Source: Gimesia maris
GTDB taxonomy: Bacteria > Planctomycetota > Planctomycetia > Planctomycetales > Planctomycetaceae
DNA length: 64,000 bases
Reading direction: 5' to 3'
Assembly (NCBI RefSeq): GCF_008298035.1
Contig: NZ_CP042910.1
Location: 1-64,000, forward strand
Positions 1 to 11,188 of the stretch are shown here, in pieces; positions within the stretch are counted from its first letter, which is position 1; every line of letters begins with the position of its first letter. A program made the position numbers and the translations under genes. Below the pieces are notes generated by a model. The model saw only the letters and a list, made by a program, of their open reading frames with translations. It ran no database searches and was not told where the DNA came from.

Positions 1-1029
1 ATGATGTCAAAACCTCTGCAATCTGTGACCGCGCGACCCTTCAGGATATTCCCTGAATATCAGTATGCATTCACGGCTGTCTCGCAATTGTTTCAGACAA
101 CAGATTTGCCTGACCCCCCGCTGGTCTATATTTACGGACCTTCGGGTTGTGGAAAATCGGCTCTGATCAACTCGCTGTTACCCGATTATGTAAATCTCCA
201 TCCGGAGGCGGAATGGAACAGCATGACAGCCAGTGAATTCGCTGCGAAATATGCTGTCGCTTCAAAAAACAAGCGAATTGCCGCGTTTCAAGAGAAACAC
301 CGCGGGATGAAGCTGCTGGTTCTGGAAGATATTCACAGCCTGGAAAACCGGACGCATACACAGGGAGAACTACTCTCAACACTGGATACGATTCTTAAAC
401 AGGGGGGCGCCGTCATTGTGACTTCGATCAAACCGCCCGGCGAACTGGCTCATTTTCAGAAGAAGCTGATTAATCGATTCCATGGGGGCGTCTGTGTGGG
501 AATAGCTCCCTTGAAATACCAGAGCAGACTGGAGCTGCTAAAATTCTGGGCTGATTTTGAGCAGATTCCCATCAAAGAAAAAGAACTCGCCCTGATTGCC
601 CGTCAGAAAGAATGCTCACCACGAGAGCTGTCTGCCATCCTGAATCAGCTGCATACGGTCAGCCGAATTCAGCAGAAACGCATTGAAGGCCGTTTCGTAC
701 AGGAATTCCTGGATGGGAATCTGGATCCGCCACGCACCAGTACGGCTAAAATCACCAGAGTCGTCTGTCGTGAATTTAAGACCAGCCTGGCCCAGGTCCG
801 CTCTGCCAACCGGTCTCAGCAGATTGTTCTACCGCGGCAATGTGCCATGTTCCTCTCCCGGGAACTGACCGGTGAATCTTTAGCAAATATCGCGAATTAT
901 TTTAATCGCAAGAACCACAGCACGGTTATTCATGCCTGTCGTCAAATTCAGAACGATCTCGAAAAATCACCCGGATTACGTCAGCAGATTTCTCGCATCA
1001 AGCAACAACTTGGGGTATACCCTTTATAG
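1..1029 (+). CDS. dnaA: Chromosomal replication initiator DnaA, short form
   Basis: DnaA binds oriC and opens the duplex to start replication. The 342-residue product has the AAA+ Walker A motif GPSGCGKS at residues 46-53, a Walker B segment (LLVLEDI) near 105-111, and a C-terminal DnaA-box-binding helix-turn-helix with signature NRKNHSTVIHACRQI at about 302-316. The AAA+ domain begins almost at the first residue. Domain I (DnaB and DciA contact, self-assembly) and linker II, about 100 residues in typical ~450-residue DnaA, are therefore missing. The usual Asp before the signature His is Asn here (KNHST instead of RDHTT). Base 1 of the window is the start codon, so an upstream in-frame extension cannot be excluded from this sequence. 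It is followed by the candidate origin and dnaN. The identity is secure; the true 5' end is less so. Confidence 0.93.
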   Translation: MMSKPLQSVTARPFRIFPEYQYAFTAVSQLFQTTDLPDPPLVYIYGPSGCGKSALINSLLPDYVNLHPEAEWNSMTASEFAAKYAVASKNKRIAAFQEKHRGMKLLVLEDIHSLENRTHTQGELLSTLDTILKQGGAVIVTSIKPPGELAHFQKKLINRFHGGVCVGIAPLKYQSRLELLKFWADFEQIPIKEKELALIARQKECSPRELSAILNQLHTVSRIQQKRIEGRFVQEFLDGNLDPPRTSTAKITRVVCREFKTSLAQVRSANRSQQIVLPRQCAMFLSRELTGESLANIANYFNRKNHSTVIHACRQIQNDLEKSPGLRQQISRIKQQLGVYPL

Positions 1030-1564
1030 CGGACAGGAAATTCAACCAGAGAAACCGGATCAGGAAACTTTTTCCAGGCCCCCTTTCACAGTTTCTGATG
1101 CTCTGTTTTGTCGACAACCTGTTCAAAGTCTGTTGCCAGAAGTCGACTGGTTTTTCGTTTCTGAACAGCGCTGATCGTGACTTTTCAAAGTCCTCTTCTT
1201 TGTGATCAGTCTATCTGCTTCCTACCAAGATCCCACCAACAGGTTTTCGACAGAAAATATCGCTAATACCATTGATTTAAAGTCATACTAAATCGGTATT
1301 TACGTTTAATTCTCTGCGATAATCCACAATTTTCTTCTCCCTCTGATACTACTACTGCTAAATAAAAATCTTTTAGATTAAAACTCCCTTGAAAAACAAG
1401 GTTGTTGTGTAGATTCGGGACCTCAGATTGATTGTGAAAGTCATCGAAATCACATAAAATATCATCAGCATTAAAGATCAAATTACAGGCAGCCAGAAAG
1501 TGTTTCCATCGATGTCCGCGGTTGCCGTCAAATTCCACGCATTTTTACAAAAGTTGATTCAAAC
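1030..1564. other. Candidate replication origin (oriC) in the dnaA-dnaN gap
   Basis: This is a 535-base stretch with no convincing gene. The part from about 1255 to 1400 is AT-rich and could be an unwinding element. No perfect TTATCCACA box is present, but one-mismatch versions are: TAATCCACA at 1320-1328, TTGTCGACA at 1108-1116 (inside the palindrome TTGTCGACAA, 1108-1117) and TTTTCGACA at 1244-1252. The last two sit in a 15-base inverted pair, TGTCGACAACCTGTT at 1109-1123 and its complement at 1238-1252, matching at 14 of 15 positions. Position beside dnaA and these boxes suggest an origin; no strand-skew calculation was possible here. Confidence 0.5.
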
Positions 1565-2695
1565 ATGAAGCTCAGTTGTTCTCGATCTACCCTGTTATCC
1601 GGCTTTCAGATCATTGGAAGCGTCATCAGTTCCCGCACACCGAAAGAAGTTCTGAAGTGCGCCAAACTGGAAGCAGCAGACGGAAAAGCAACGCTGAGCG
1701 GGACTGATCTGGAAGTCAGTATTCGCTTTGATTTCGAAGAAGTCGAAGTCATGGTGCCCGGGCAGATTCTGCTCTCCGTTCATGAGCTGGTTTCCATCCT
1801 GCGGGAAGCCCATACCGATTCCGTGGAAATCGAACTCAAGAAAGACGAAGAGGCAGACCAGGACTTCATCCTGATTCAGGCCGGCAAAAGTGAATTCCGT
1901 CTGTCAGTTCATGATCCTTCCGAATTTCCTGCCGTGGAAACCTTCAACGAATCCAACTTCTTCGAAATTCCGATGCAGTCATTTCGTGAAATGATTCGCC
2001 GCACCGTGTTTGCCACCGATCCGGAAAGCACGCGTTATGCACTCGGCGGCGTTTTGTTTGATGTCGAAGGTGATAAATTAACCCTGGCCGCCACCGATGG
2101 ACGCAGACTGGCGATGGTCGAATCAGCATGCAGTTACCAGGGTTCCGAAGCGTATGAAAACAATCGCCCCGTGATTCCCGCCAAAGCAATGTCACTGATC
2201 GAAAAGAGTCTGACAGGCGATGAAGGAAACATCCAGATCGCGATTCGAGCCAATGATGTGATTGTGAAAAGTGGCCGTTCCACAATTTTCGGCAGACTCG
2301 TCGAAGGCCGCTTCCCGAAATACCGTGATGTCATTCCTCCCGAGCCGACTCATAGTATCGATCTGGAAGTGGGCACGTTCTTCGGGGCAGTCCGCCAGGC
2401 GCAGATTGTGACCGACGTGGAAACACGGGGAGTCGATTTTGTCTTCTCCAGCGGTCTGTTGACTTTGAAAAGTGTGGCGGCATCCGTCGGGGAATCAAAA
2501 GTGGAAATCCCGATCCCCTTCGAAGGGGAAGACATCGTGATCACATTTGACGTTCGTTACCTGGCCGACTTTCTGAAAACGCTCGACTCAGCCGCCCATA
2601 TCAGACTGCAGCTGATCGATTCAGACAGTGCCGCGGTTCTGAAAACAGACGATGGTTACACCTACGTCATCATGCCTCTCTCGCAAGCACGGTAA
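1565..2695 (+). CDS. dnaN: DNA polymerase III beta sliding clamp
   Basis: The sliding clamp tethers DNA polymerase III to the template and recruits other replication and repair factors. The 376-residue product has the normal clamp length. It starts MKLSCSRSTLL and carries the recognisable middle-domain stretch LAATDGRRLAMVES near residues 178-191 and a C-terminal end YVIMPLSQAR, equivalent to the conserved PMR-type tail. Three repeated clamp folds of about 120 residues are expected over this length. The ATG at 1565 is the natural start, directly after the candidate origin. The stop is 3 bases from the next ATG, so dnaN and the DUF721 gene are probably co-transcribed and translationally coupled. 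Confidence 0.97.
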   Translation: MKLSCSRSTLLSGFQIIGSVISSRTPKEVLKCAKLEAADGKATLSGTDLEVSIRFDFEEVEVMVPGQILLSVHELVSILREAHTDSVEIELKKDEEADQDFILIQAGKSEFRLSVHDPSEFPAVETFNESNFFEIPMQSFREMIRRTVFATDPESTRYALGGVLFDVEGDKLTLAATDGRRLAMVESACSYQGSEAYENNRPVIPAKAMSLIEKSLTGDEGNIQIAIRANDVIVKSGRSTIFGRLVEGRFPKYRDVIPPEPTHSIDLEVGTFFGAVRQAQIVTDVETRGVDFVFSSGLLTLKSVAASVGESKVEIPIPFEGEDIVITFDVRYLADFLKTLDSAAHIRLQLIDSDSAAVLKTDDGYTYVIMPLSQAR

Positions 2696-2698
2696 TAC

Positions 2699-3043
2699 AT
2701 GTCTCAAAAGTACGAATTCAAACAGAGTCGTGCCGTGCCCGCACCGGTGCCTGTCTCACAGGTACTTTCTGAGCTGATTGCTTTGAAAGGGCTCTCCCGC
2801 GTGCAGGGAGATCAACGACTGACCAATGCCTGGAAACAGGCGGCGGGTGAAAAAATCTCAGGTCAGACAACGGTAATGGGCATCAAAAACAGGGTGGTGC
2901 AGGTCGGAGTCGAGAACTCAGCTCTGCTGAATGAGCTGAATTCATTTCATAAGAAATCATTGCTGACGAAATTACAGCAGGAGTACGGAAAACAGGATGT
3001 CCGCGAGATAAAATTTCGCTTGAAATCCAAGGCAAATAAGTAG
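2699..3043 (+). CDS. dciA: DUF721 / DciA-type helicase-loading protein
   Basis: The 114-residue product fits the DUF721 family: an N-terminal SELIALKGLSRVQGDQRL-type helix, then NAWKQAAGEKISGQT and a beta-alpha segment typical of the KH-like fold (GIKNRVVQVGVENSALLNEL). DciA proteins deliver the replicative helicase DnaB in bacteria that lack DnaC/DnaI; this role comes from work on other species. Placement between dnaN and gyrB matches the dnaA-dnaN-(recF)-DUF721-gyrB order seen in actinobacteria, except that recF is missing. Because DnaA in this window lacks its DnaB/DciA-contacting domain, how DciA meets the origin here is an open question. The family is fairly sure; the helicase-loading function is inferred. 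Confidence 0.8.
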   Translation: MSQKYEFKQSRAVPAPVPVSQVLSELIALKGLSRVQGDQRLTNAWKQAAGEKISGQTTVMGIKNRVVQVGVENSALLNELNSFHKKSLLTKLQQEYGKQDVREIKFRLKSKANK

Positions 3044-3150
3044 CTCAAACAGATTAAAAAATGGAATGTGAAATTACTGTTTGAGACTGGTCTAAGATCA
3101 GACAACGTTTCGCAGCAGCGAAACAGAAAAACAATTCACGGGAGTGATAA

Positions 3151-5649
<2,499 letters not shown>

Positions 5650-5661
5650 TCAATTATGAAT

Positions 5662-5698
5662 TCTGTAGAACGCACATGATTCGAGTGCGTTCTACAGA
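5662..5698. terminator. Bidirectional terminator between gyrB and hpt
   Basis: A perfect 14-bp stem, TCTGTAGAACGCAC at 5662-5675 and its complement at 5685-5698, encloses a 9-base loop. On the plus strand it is followed by a T-rich run (ATTCGTTTTA). It lies 13 bases after the gyrB stop and just before the stop of the convergent hpt gene, so it can serve both transcripts. Confidence 0.8.
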
Positions 5699-5704
5699 TT
5701 CGTT

Positions 5705-6226
5705 TTACGCAAGATCCGAGCCTTCCAGGGATGCGATGAAAGGCAGATGGCGGTATTCGTTGTTGAAGTCCAGTCCATAGCCGACAACAAAATGCTCGGG
5801 AATTTTAAAGCAGTGATAGTCGGGTTTCAGTTCGACTGTTGACGCTTCTTCTTTCCAGAGCAGGACGGCTGATTTCAGAGATCGGGGATTCTGATTCTGA
5901 ATTTGAGCCAGCACGGTCTGCATGGTTTTACCCGTATCAAAAATATCATCCACCAGCAGAACATCACGGTCTGTTAAATCGGGCAGGTAATCCAGATTGA
6001 CCTGTAATTCTCCCGGCGTGGTTGATTTACCGCGATAACTGGAAGCCTGTAACACACCGACCTGGTGGGGCACATCAATCGCCCGGATCAGATCTGCCAG
6101 TAACACCAGGCTGCCGGCCAGTATCCCGATGATGGTCAAGGGCCGATTCTGATATTCCTGGGCTAGTTCCCGTCCCAGTTCAATCACACGCGAGTTAATC
6201 TGTTCCTCATCAATCAGAACTTTCAC
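5705..6226 (-). CDS. hpt: Hypoxanthine phosphoribosyltransferase
   Basis: This enzyme salvages hypoxanthine and guanine by transferring phosphoribose from PRPP, giving IMP or GMP. The 173-residue product has the usual length. It carries the PRPP-binding loop VLLVDDIFDTGKT at about 90-102 and the purine-binding C-terminal region FVVGYGLDFNNEYRHLP. Translation starts with GTG at 6226, preceded by AGGAAG. It lies 15 bases downstream of truD on the same strand, so the two probably form an operon, and it converges on gyrB across a strong hairpin. Confidence 0.93.
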   Translation of the reverse strand: MKVLIDEEQINSRVIELGRELAQEYQNRPLTIIGILAGSLVLLADLIRAIDVPHQVGVLQASSYRGKSTTPGELQVNLDYLPDLTDRDVLLVDDIFDTGKTMQTVLAQIQNQNPRSLKSAVLLWKEEASTVELKPDYHCFKIPEHFVVGYGLDFNNEYRHLPFIASLEGSDLA

Positions 6227-6241
6227 AATATCTTCCTTTCA

Positions 6242-7312
6242 TCACGAGTCGCCTGGCGTCATGGCAGCCGTCTCGTTTTTCATAAATTCCCTGAGCAACA
6301 TGGTCGCATACACGCCGGAAGGCAGCGTAAAATCAAACTGGATGCCGTCCGCCGTCTGACTGATTTTAAGATCTTTCGGCCAGATCAGGAATGGTCGGCG
6401 GGCACCGGGAGTCAGTTTTTTGAAACGTGAAAAGTATGCCGGTTCCAGGGAGAACTCCTGCAGAATCGCAGTCTCCGCTTCCAGAACCTGATCGGCAGGC
6501 TGTTTCATTTTAGGCCCGAAAATAGGACCGGTAATGACGGTTTCCCGCTGATCAAACCGCTGTTGCTCCGCAGCGACATCTTCAACAACAAACAGACCCC
6601 CCGATTCACAAACCTGCATGATATCGCCCTGCTGAACCGTATGCAGGTTTTTTGCAGAGACCCTTTGAGAGAGTGCCCGATTAAACAGACAGGACTGCGC
6701 CGCCGACAGAGCCAGCCGTTTCAGTGATTTGTTCCGAAAGTATTTGGCGGAGACCTTTTCATTTTTTAACAGCTTCATTCCCATTCGCAACGTTTCATTA
6801 TCGCGGCCCATTCGCTGCGCACCATAAAAGTTGGGAAAGCCGAACTCTGTAATTTTCTCCTGAATGGCCTTCGCATTAGCAAACGCATTCTCAGAAGTTT
6901 CTTTCAGTAACAGTGTGAAGCGGTTCCCTTTGAGATGCCCGGTTTTCAGTTTCCGTTCATGCCGGGTTGCCTGCAGAATGCGAATGCCATCGAAGGCAAA
7001 CCCTTCCAGCAAAGGCTCACATTCTACAGGAACGGAGACCATTTGCCGCGTGATGGCACAGCGGTCTTTCAGGCCGGCCACACCAATTTCCCGTGAATCG
7101 ACTCTCAACTTTTCTGACAGAATCTTTACCAGAAACTGCGCCGAGACATCCCGTTTTTCCACCCACAGAAACAGATGATCTCCTTCACCCGAAGGGGCGT
7201 AGACCGGGATCTCCTCCACGATAAAGTCTTCGGGGGTCTGTTTTAATTCACCGCCGGTTCCCGGTAAGCCTTCCGTCAGATAAGGCAGCACTTCAGTTTC
7301 TGGTTCAGGCAT
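6242..7312 (-). CDS. truD: tRNA pseudouridine synthase TruD
   Basis: TruD isomerises uridine 13 of tRNA to pseudouridine. The 356-residue product has the family motif GLKDRCAITRQ at about 80-90, whose Asp is the expected catalytic residue. It also has the FPNFYGAQRMGRDNETLRMG stretch typical of TruD and an inserted TRUD domain before a C-terminal FDFTLPSGVYATMLLREFMK. It starts with ATG at 7312 and ends 15 bases before hpt. A modest 8-bp stem-loop lies just upstream, between it and the next gene. Confidence 0.93.
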   Translation of the reverse strand: MPEPETEVLPYLTEGLPGTGGELKQTPEDFIVEEIPVYAPSGEGDHLFLWVEKRDVSAQFLVKILSEKLRVDSREIGVAGLKDRCAITRQMVSVPVECEPLLEGFAFDGIRILQATRHERKLKTGHLKGNRFTLLLKETSENAFANAKAIQEKITEFGFPNFYGAQRMGRDNETLRMGMKLLKNEKVSAKYFRNKSLKRLALSAAQSCLFNRALSQRVSAKNLHTVQQGDIMQVCESGGLFVVEDVAAEQQRFDQRETVITGPIFGPKMKQPADQVLEAETAILQEFSLEPAYFSRFKKLTPGARRPFLIWPKDLKISQTADGIQFDFTLPSGVYATMLLREFMKNETAAMTPGDS

Positions 7313-7351
7313 AGCGGGAATAAAGTTCTAGTGCCTGTTCCAGGATCATGG

Positions 7352-7374
7352 CGCGTCTTTGATCGGAAGACGCG
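7352..7374. terminator. Stem-loop in the gap upstream of truD
   Basis: CGCGTCTT at 7352-7359 pairs perfectly with AAGACGCG at 7367-7374 around a 7-base loop. It follows the stop of the minus-strand secreted-protein gene at 7395. No T-run follows on the minus strand, so it may be a weak or factor-dependent terminator, or an RNA-stabilising hairpin. Confidence 0.35.
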
Positions 7375-7394
7375 ACAGTCAAACGGAAATCAGG

Positions 7395-9071
7395 CTACTT
7401 GCGATTGGCAATGGATAAGGAAATCAGCCTGATGAATCCTTCACCGAATTCCAGATTCAGGCTGGCTTGATCGGCTGTGATTTTAGGATAAATGGTCATC
7501 AGATCGCCACCGGAAGCGAAGGCCACTTTCGCAGATTCAATGAAATCGGGATTTTTTGCATTCTCCTCTGCCAGGGGAATCATCGATGCCAGTTTAAAAG
7601 ACAGTAGAAAAGCGGTACCCTGTTTGCGGTCCTGTGCATGACTTTTGCCTGTTGAAATCGACTTTTTCAACAGTTCCAGGCTCTCCGTTTCCCCCATGGC
7701 CACCCAGCATTCGTCCTGACTGCAGCCGATATAAATGACCGGGTTTTGACCAAAGAGTTTTTTTGTATCTTCTTTCAGGTTGTCGGGGGTAATTTTATGA
7801 ATGGCAATGCCTTCCACTTCCGCGACATTTCCTTCAACGCCTTTTGTATCATCGGCCTGTTTAGTTAAATCGAAGAACTCCTGCAGACCCTGTTGAAATT
7901 GAGATCCGTTCGAAAGTTTCACTGCGCCCAGTAATGCCACTTTCTTTTCACCCACCTGTTGCATCTGAATGTGTCCATCGAGTTTACCAGAGCCAACAGT
8001 TGCCTTGAGAGAATCCAGAATCTTAGCGACGGGACCAGGATTCGCATCATCGCCCAGCAGTATCGGTGGAATATTTCTGGTAGATTTTTCGATCAGATCC
8101 AGAATCATTTTCTGCTCCACCTCTTTCCGGAGCGGAAGAATGGTATATCCCAGCATTTCTGCAGAATCAGCCTGAAGATAAGAATACTGGCTGGAAGTTT
8201 TCGACAACTGCTCAAATTCTTTACTCAGTGGTGTACCTGGTTGTGCTTTGACACCCAGATGCAGCTGAATGTTCTTTTTCTCTTTCGACAGGTTATAACC
8301 GATCGTCAGCTGATTCCCATCTTCGGCGACCTGTTCAAACTGCTTCAGTATGAGCAGGGTGGTTTCTTTGCGACCTTTGTATTTTAAATCATCTTCACCC
8401 GGCTTTTGTGGCAGTTGTTCATCCACACGGGCTCTGGTCAGATCAACGGCCATCATCCGCATCGGCTGGGGGACATTACTCAGAAACAGCGACCCGGCAA
8501 TGTCATACTCTTTGGCCAGCGCGCTGGTGAACTCATCGGGGTTGTAAAATTCTCTGTCCAGCGCTTCACTTTTAATGTGCAGAAATGCGTAGCCGTGGGC
8601 CATCTTGATGTGCACTGTGAATGTGGGCAATGCCAGCGTGTAGCGATCTTCTTTCCCGTCGACCGGATTCAACAGAAAGCCGACTTCGCCCAGGGTCTGC
8701 GTCAGCTCGTCCAGACTTTTGACTGGAATAAATCCCACCACAACCGCTTGCGGCGCGATACCTTCGTTCAGAAAGACAAATGCCCCCAGCGGTTTCGTTT
8801 TATCCAGGCCTTCCAGATTACGATACTGTGCCAGAAACCCTTTGATCATTGCGGGATATTCCGGTTTGTCCACAGTGGCAAAAATGTAATCAATGTCATC
8901 CAGAACACGGTCAATACTGGCGATCGTCGCCACGGCAATCGGCTTATTCCAGTCCACTTTCTCCTTACGCGACTCGGTGTTGGTTTGAGCCAGAGCCAGC
9001 GAACCGAGCGAGAGAACACAGACAGTCAGAGTAAGTCGTTTCAGGAAGGATTTTGCAATTGCAGTCGACAC
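7395..9071 (-). CDS. Secreted protein of unknown function
   Basis: I do not recognise a named domain. The 558-residue product begins with a clear signal peptide: a basic start (VSTAIAKSFLKRLT), a hydrophobic core and an ALAQ-type cleavage site near residue 30. The mature part is an alternating alpha/beta sequence without transmembrane segments, repeated motifs or cysteine clusters. It resembles large periplasmic unknowns common in planctomycetes. An in-frame start exists further upstream, but the GTG at 9071 is preferred because GGAGG (complement of 9078-9082) lies 6 bases before it and the signal peptide starts there. It stands alone between lutC and truD on the same strand. No function is proposed. 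Confidence 0.75.
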   Translation of the reverse strand: MSTAIAKSFLKRLTLTVCVLSLGSLALAQTNTESRKEKVDWNKPIAVATIASIDRVLDDIDYIFATVDKPEYPAMIKGFLAQYRNLEGLDKTKPLGAFVFLNEGIAPQAVVVGFIPVKSLDELTQTLGEVGFLLNPVDGKEDRYTLALPTFTVHIKMAHGYAFLHIKSEALDREFYNPDEFTSALAKEYDIAGSLFLSNVPQPMRMMAVDLTRARVDEQLPQKPGEDDLKYKGRKETTLLILKQFEQVAEDGNQLTIGYNLSKEKKNIQLHLGVKAQPGTPLSKEFEQLSKTSSQYSYLQADSAEMLGYTILPLRKEVEQKMILDLIEKSTRNIPPILLGDDANPGPVAKILDSLKATVGSGKLDGHIQMQQVGEKKVALLGAVKLSNGSQFQQGLQEFFDLTKQADDTKGVEGNVAEVEGIAIHKITPDNLKEDTKKLFGQNPVIYIGCSQDECWVAMGETESLELLKKSISTGKSHAQDRKQGTAFLLSFKLASMIPLAEENAKNPDFIESAKVAFASGGDLMTIYPKITADQASLNLEFGEGFIRLISLSIANRK

Positions 9072-9212
9072 GGAGAACCTCCGGTATGGAAAAACAGATC
9101 TAAGAAAAGGAGCAGATCGATAGTACACAATCTGGATACAGCTTAGTGTACCTGTTTGAACCCGGGAAAGTTACAGAAAATCTGATAAAATCTGATCAGC
9201 GGATCACTGATT

Positions 9213-9830
9213 TCAAAATGCTTCTTCGACCAGAAACACGATTAGGGATCGGGCCCCATGGGCGCCAATCACGAGGGACTGTTCGATATCAGCCGTTTTG
9301 GAAGGGCCAGACATAAAGGTCCCAAACCCGTTTTCAGCAAATCCCAGTTTCTGATACGCCTGGTGCATGTTGTTTACTATCTCGCTGGCGGGAACCAGCA
9401 GCGCGACATGCTGAGATAAAAAGTAAAGGGTCCGCGCCGGGCCGCCATCATTGGAGATCCAGACAGCACCATTTTCCGCGACGCCGAATTCACCCGGTAA
9501 AATGGCAAAATCAATATTCTCAAAATCATGTGGGTCGGTGATTTCGGGAATGTTCACGTTAGGTTGTCCACAACCGGCAACCTGAGAACAGACATTTTTC
9601 GATTCCAGATATGCGGGCAACTCTGACAGATGTGAGTTGACTTCGTCTACATTTTTAACGCGCAGACAGAGTCCGCCAACGGAAGCCAGCGTTTCCGCGA
9701 ACTGCTCTGTTGGATCCTCATAGCGAATCCACTGCGAGGAGAGTTCAAGCGACTGCAGGTCAGGTAACTCGTTTTGGGGGACCGACTGACTGCGCAGCTT
9801 GTTCAGGATGTCGTTTTTACTTGTCGTCAT
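9213..9830 (-). CDS. lutC: LutC-type LUD-domain protein (lactate utilisation)
   Basis: LutC is part of the LutABC complex that oxidises L-lactate to pyruvate in the cytoplasm. The 205-residue product is a LUD domain with the stretch GVAENGAVWISNDGGPARTL near residues 115-134 and a C-terminal GAHGARSLIVFLVEE. It overlaps the end of lutB by 14 bases, so the genes are translationally coupled and the order lutA-lutB-lutC follows transcription. The N-terminal third (about 1-70) is less conserved, as usual in the family. No lactate permease or LutR-type regulator lies beside the operon. Confidence 0.88.
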   Translation of the reverse strand: MTTSKNDILNKLRSQSVPQNELPDLQSLELSSQWIRYEDPTEQFAETLASVGGLCLRVKNVDEVNSHLSELPAYLESKNVCSQVAGCGQPNVNIPEITDPHDFENIDFAILPGEFGVAENGAVWISNDGGPARTLYFLSQHVALLVPASEIVNNMHQAYQKLGFAENGFGTFMSGPSKTADIEQSLVIGAHGARSLIVFLVEEAF

Positions 9831-11187
9831 GGTTCTGCTTCATCCATTCCCGGAAACTCTGTTTGGGTATGATGGGAAGTTCTCTCTGTTTGCCCCAGTC
9901 GTTCAGGCGATTGTAGAGCATGAACCGAGGCAGATAAGGCACAATCGACCGTGCCAATTTTCCCACGAAACGATACAGGCCCGGCATCCGCATCATCCAC
10001 GACATCATTTTCATCGAGAGCCGTTTGGAAAACGGTAATAACCCCTTCACGCGCAGCTCTTTTCGCCAGGTCAGCAATTGATGATGCAGATCGATTTTCA
10101 CCGGACAGACATCGGTGCAGGATCCACACAGACTGCAGGCAAAGGGCAGGGTGGAGTTCGCTTTCGGATCTTTGGCCGGACCCAGAATCGACCCGATGGG
10201 ACCGGGAACCGTGTTACTGTAGCTGTAACCTCCACTCCGTCGATATACAGGGCAGGTATTCATACAGGCGGCACAACGAATGCAGTTTAATGACCGTCGA
10301 AATTCGTCGCTGCCGGAAATTTCACTGCGTCCGTTATCCAGCAGCACGATATGCATTTCTGCTCCCGGAGCCGGACCATGAAAGTGAGAGGAATACGTGG
10401 TGATGGGCTGACCAGTCGCTGAACGGGCCAGCAGTCGCAGAAACACGCTCAAGTCGCCCGCGCGGGGAATCAGTTTCTCAATCCCCATACAGGCAATATG
10501 CAGTTTGTTGAGCGACGTTCCCAGGTCGGCGTTTCCTTCATTCGTGCAGACTACAAAGCCACCCGTTTCCGCGATCGCAAAATTGACACCCGTGATCCCG
10601 GCTTCTGCTTCGATGAACTTTTGGCGTAAATGCTGGCGGGCCGCTTCGGTCAGATACTGGGGATCCGTTGCCCCTTTCTCTGTACCCAGTTGTTCGTGGA
10701 ACAGTTCGCCGATCTCTTCTTTTTTGATATGAATCGCGGGCATCACGATGTGGCTGGGAGGCATATTCTGCATCTGCACGATCCGCTCACCCAGGTCGGT
10801 ATCGATGATTTCAATCCCATGCCGTTCCAGGTAGGGATTGAGATGACACTCTTCCGTGAGCATGGATTTGCTCTTCACCACGCGCGTTACATTATGTTTT
10901 TTTAACAGGCCGTGTACGATCTCGTTATGTTCGGTGGCATTGCGGGCCCAGTGAACCTGCACGCCTCGCGCGGTCGCATTTCGCTCGAATTCTTCCAGCA
11001 GATCAGGCAGATGCGAGACCGTAAACATTTTGATTTTTGAAGCCTGTTCGCGCAACAGCTCCCATTCGGGAATCTGTTTCGCAGCCTTGTCACGTTTGGA
11101 ACGGACAAACCACAGAGACTGATCGTGCCAGTGCGCACGGTCTTTATTCTTAACGAATTCCGCAGCTAATTTTGGATGTGAAGGCAT
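9817..11187 (-). CDS. lutB: LutB-type iron-sulfur protein (lactate utilisation)
   Basis: LutB carries electrons in L-lactate oxidation. The 456-residue product has an N-terminal LUD domain (about 60-290, including AIAETGGFVVCTNEGNADL) followed by a ferredoxin-like pair of 4Fe-4S motifs. These are CIRCAACMNTCP at about 302-313 and CSLCGSCTDVCP at 351-362. A C-terminal helical tail follows, as in LutB/LldF. The start lies one base after the lutA stop and the end overlaps lutC, giving a tight three-gene operon. Confidence 0.92.
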   Translation of the reverse strand: MPSHPKLAAEFVKNKDRAHWHDQSLWFVRSKRDKAAKQIPEWELLREQASKIKMFTVSHLPDLLEEFERNATARGVQVHWARNATEHNEIVHGLLKKHNVTRVVKSKSMLTEECHLNPYLERHGIEIIDTDLGERIVQMQNMPPSHIVMPAIHIKKEEIGELFHEQLGTEKGATDPQYLTEAARQHLRQKFIEAEAGITGVNFAIAETGGFVVCTNEGNADLGTSLNKLHIACMGIEKLIPRAGDLSVFLRLLARSATGQPITTYSSHFHGPAPGAEMHIVLLDNGRSEISGSDEFRRSLNCIRCAACMNTCPVYRRSGGYSYSNTVPGPIGSILGPAKDPKANSTLPFACSLCGSCTDVCPVKIDLHHQLLTWRKELRVKGLLPFSKRLSMKMMSWMMRMPGLYRFVGKLARSIVPYLPRFMLYNRLNDWGKQRELPIIPKQSFREWMKQNHDDK

Positions 11188-11188
11188 C

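Noticed and set aside
1263-1538. A 91-codon minus-strand frame in the origin gap
   Set aside because: It is AT-rich, has no convincing ribosome site and covers the candidate DnaA box at 1320-1328.
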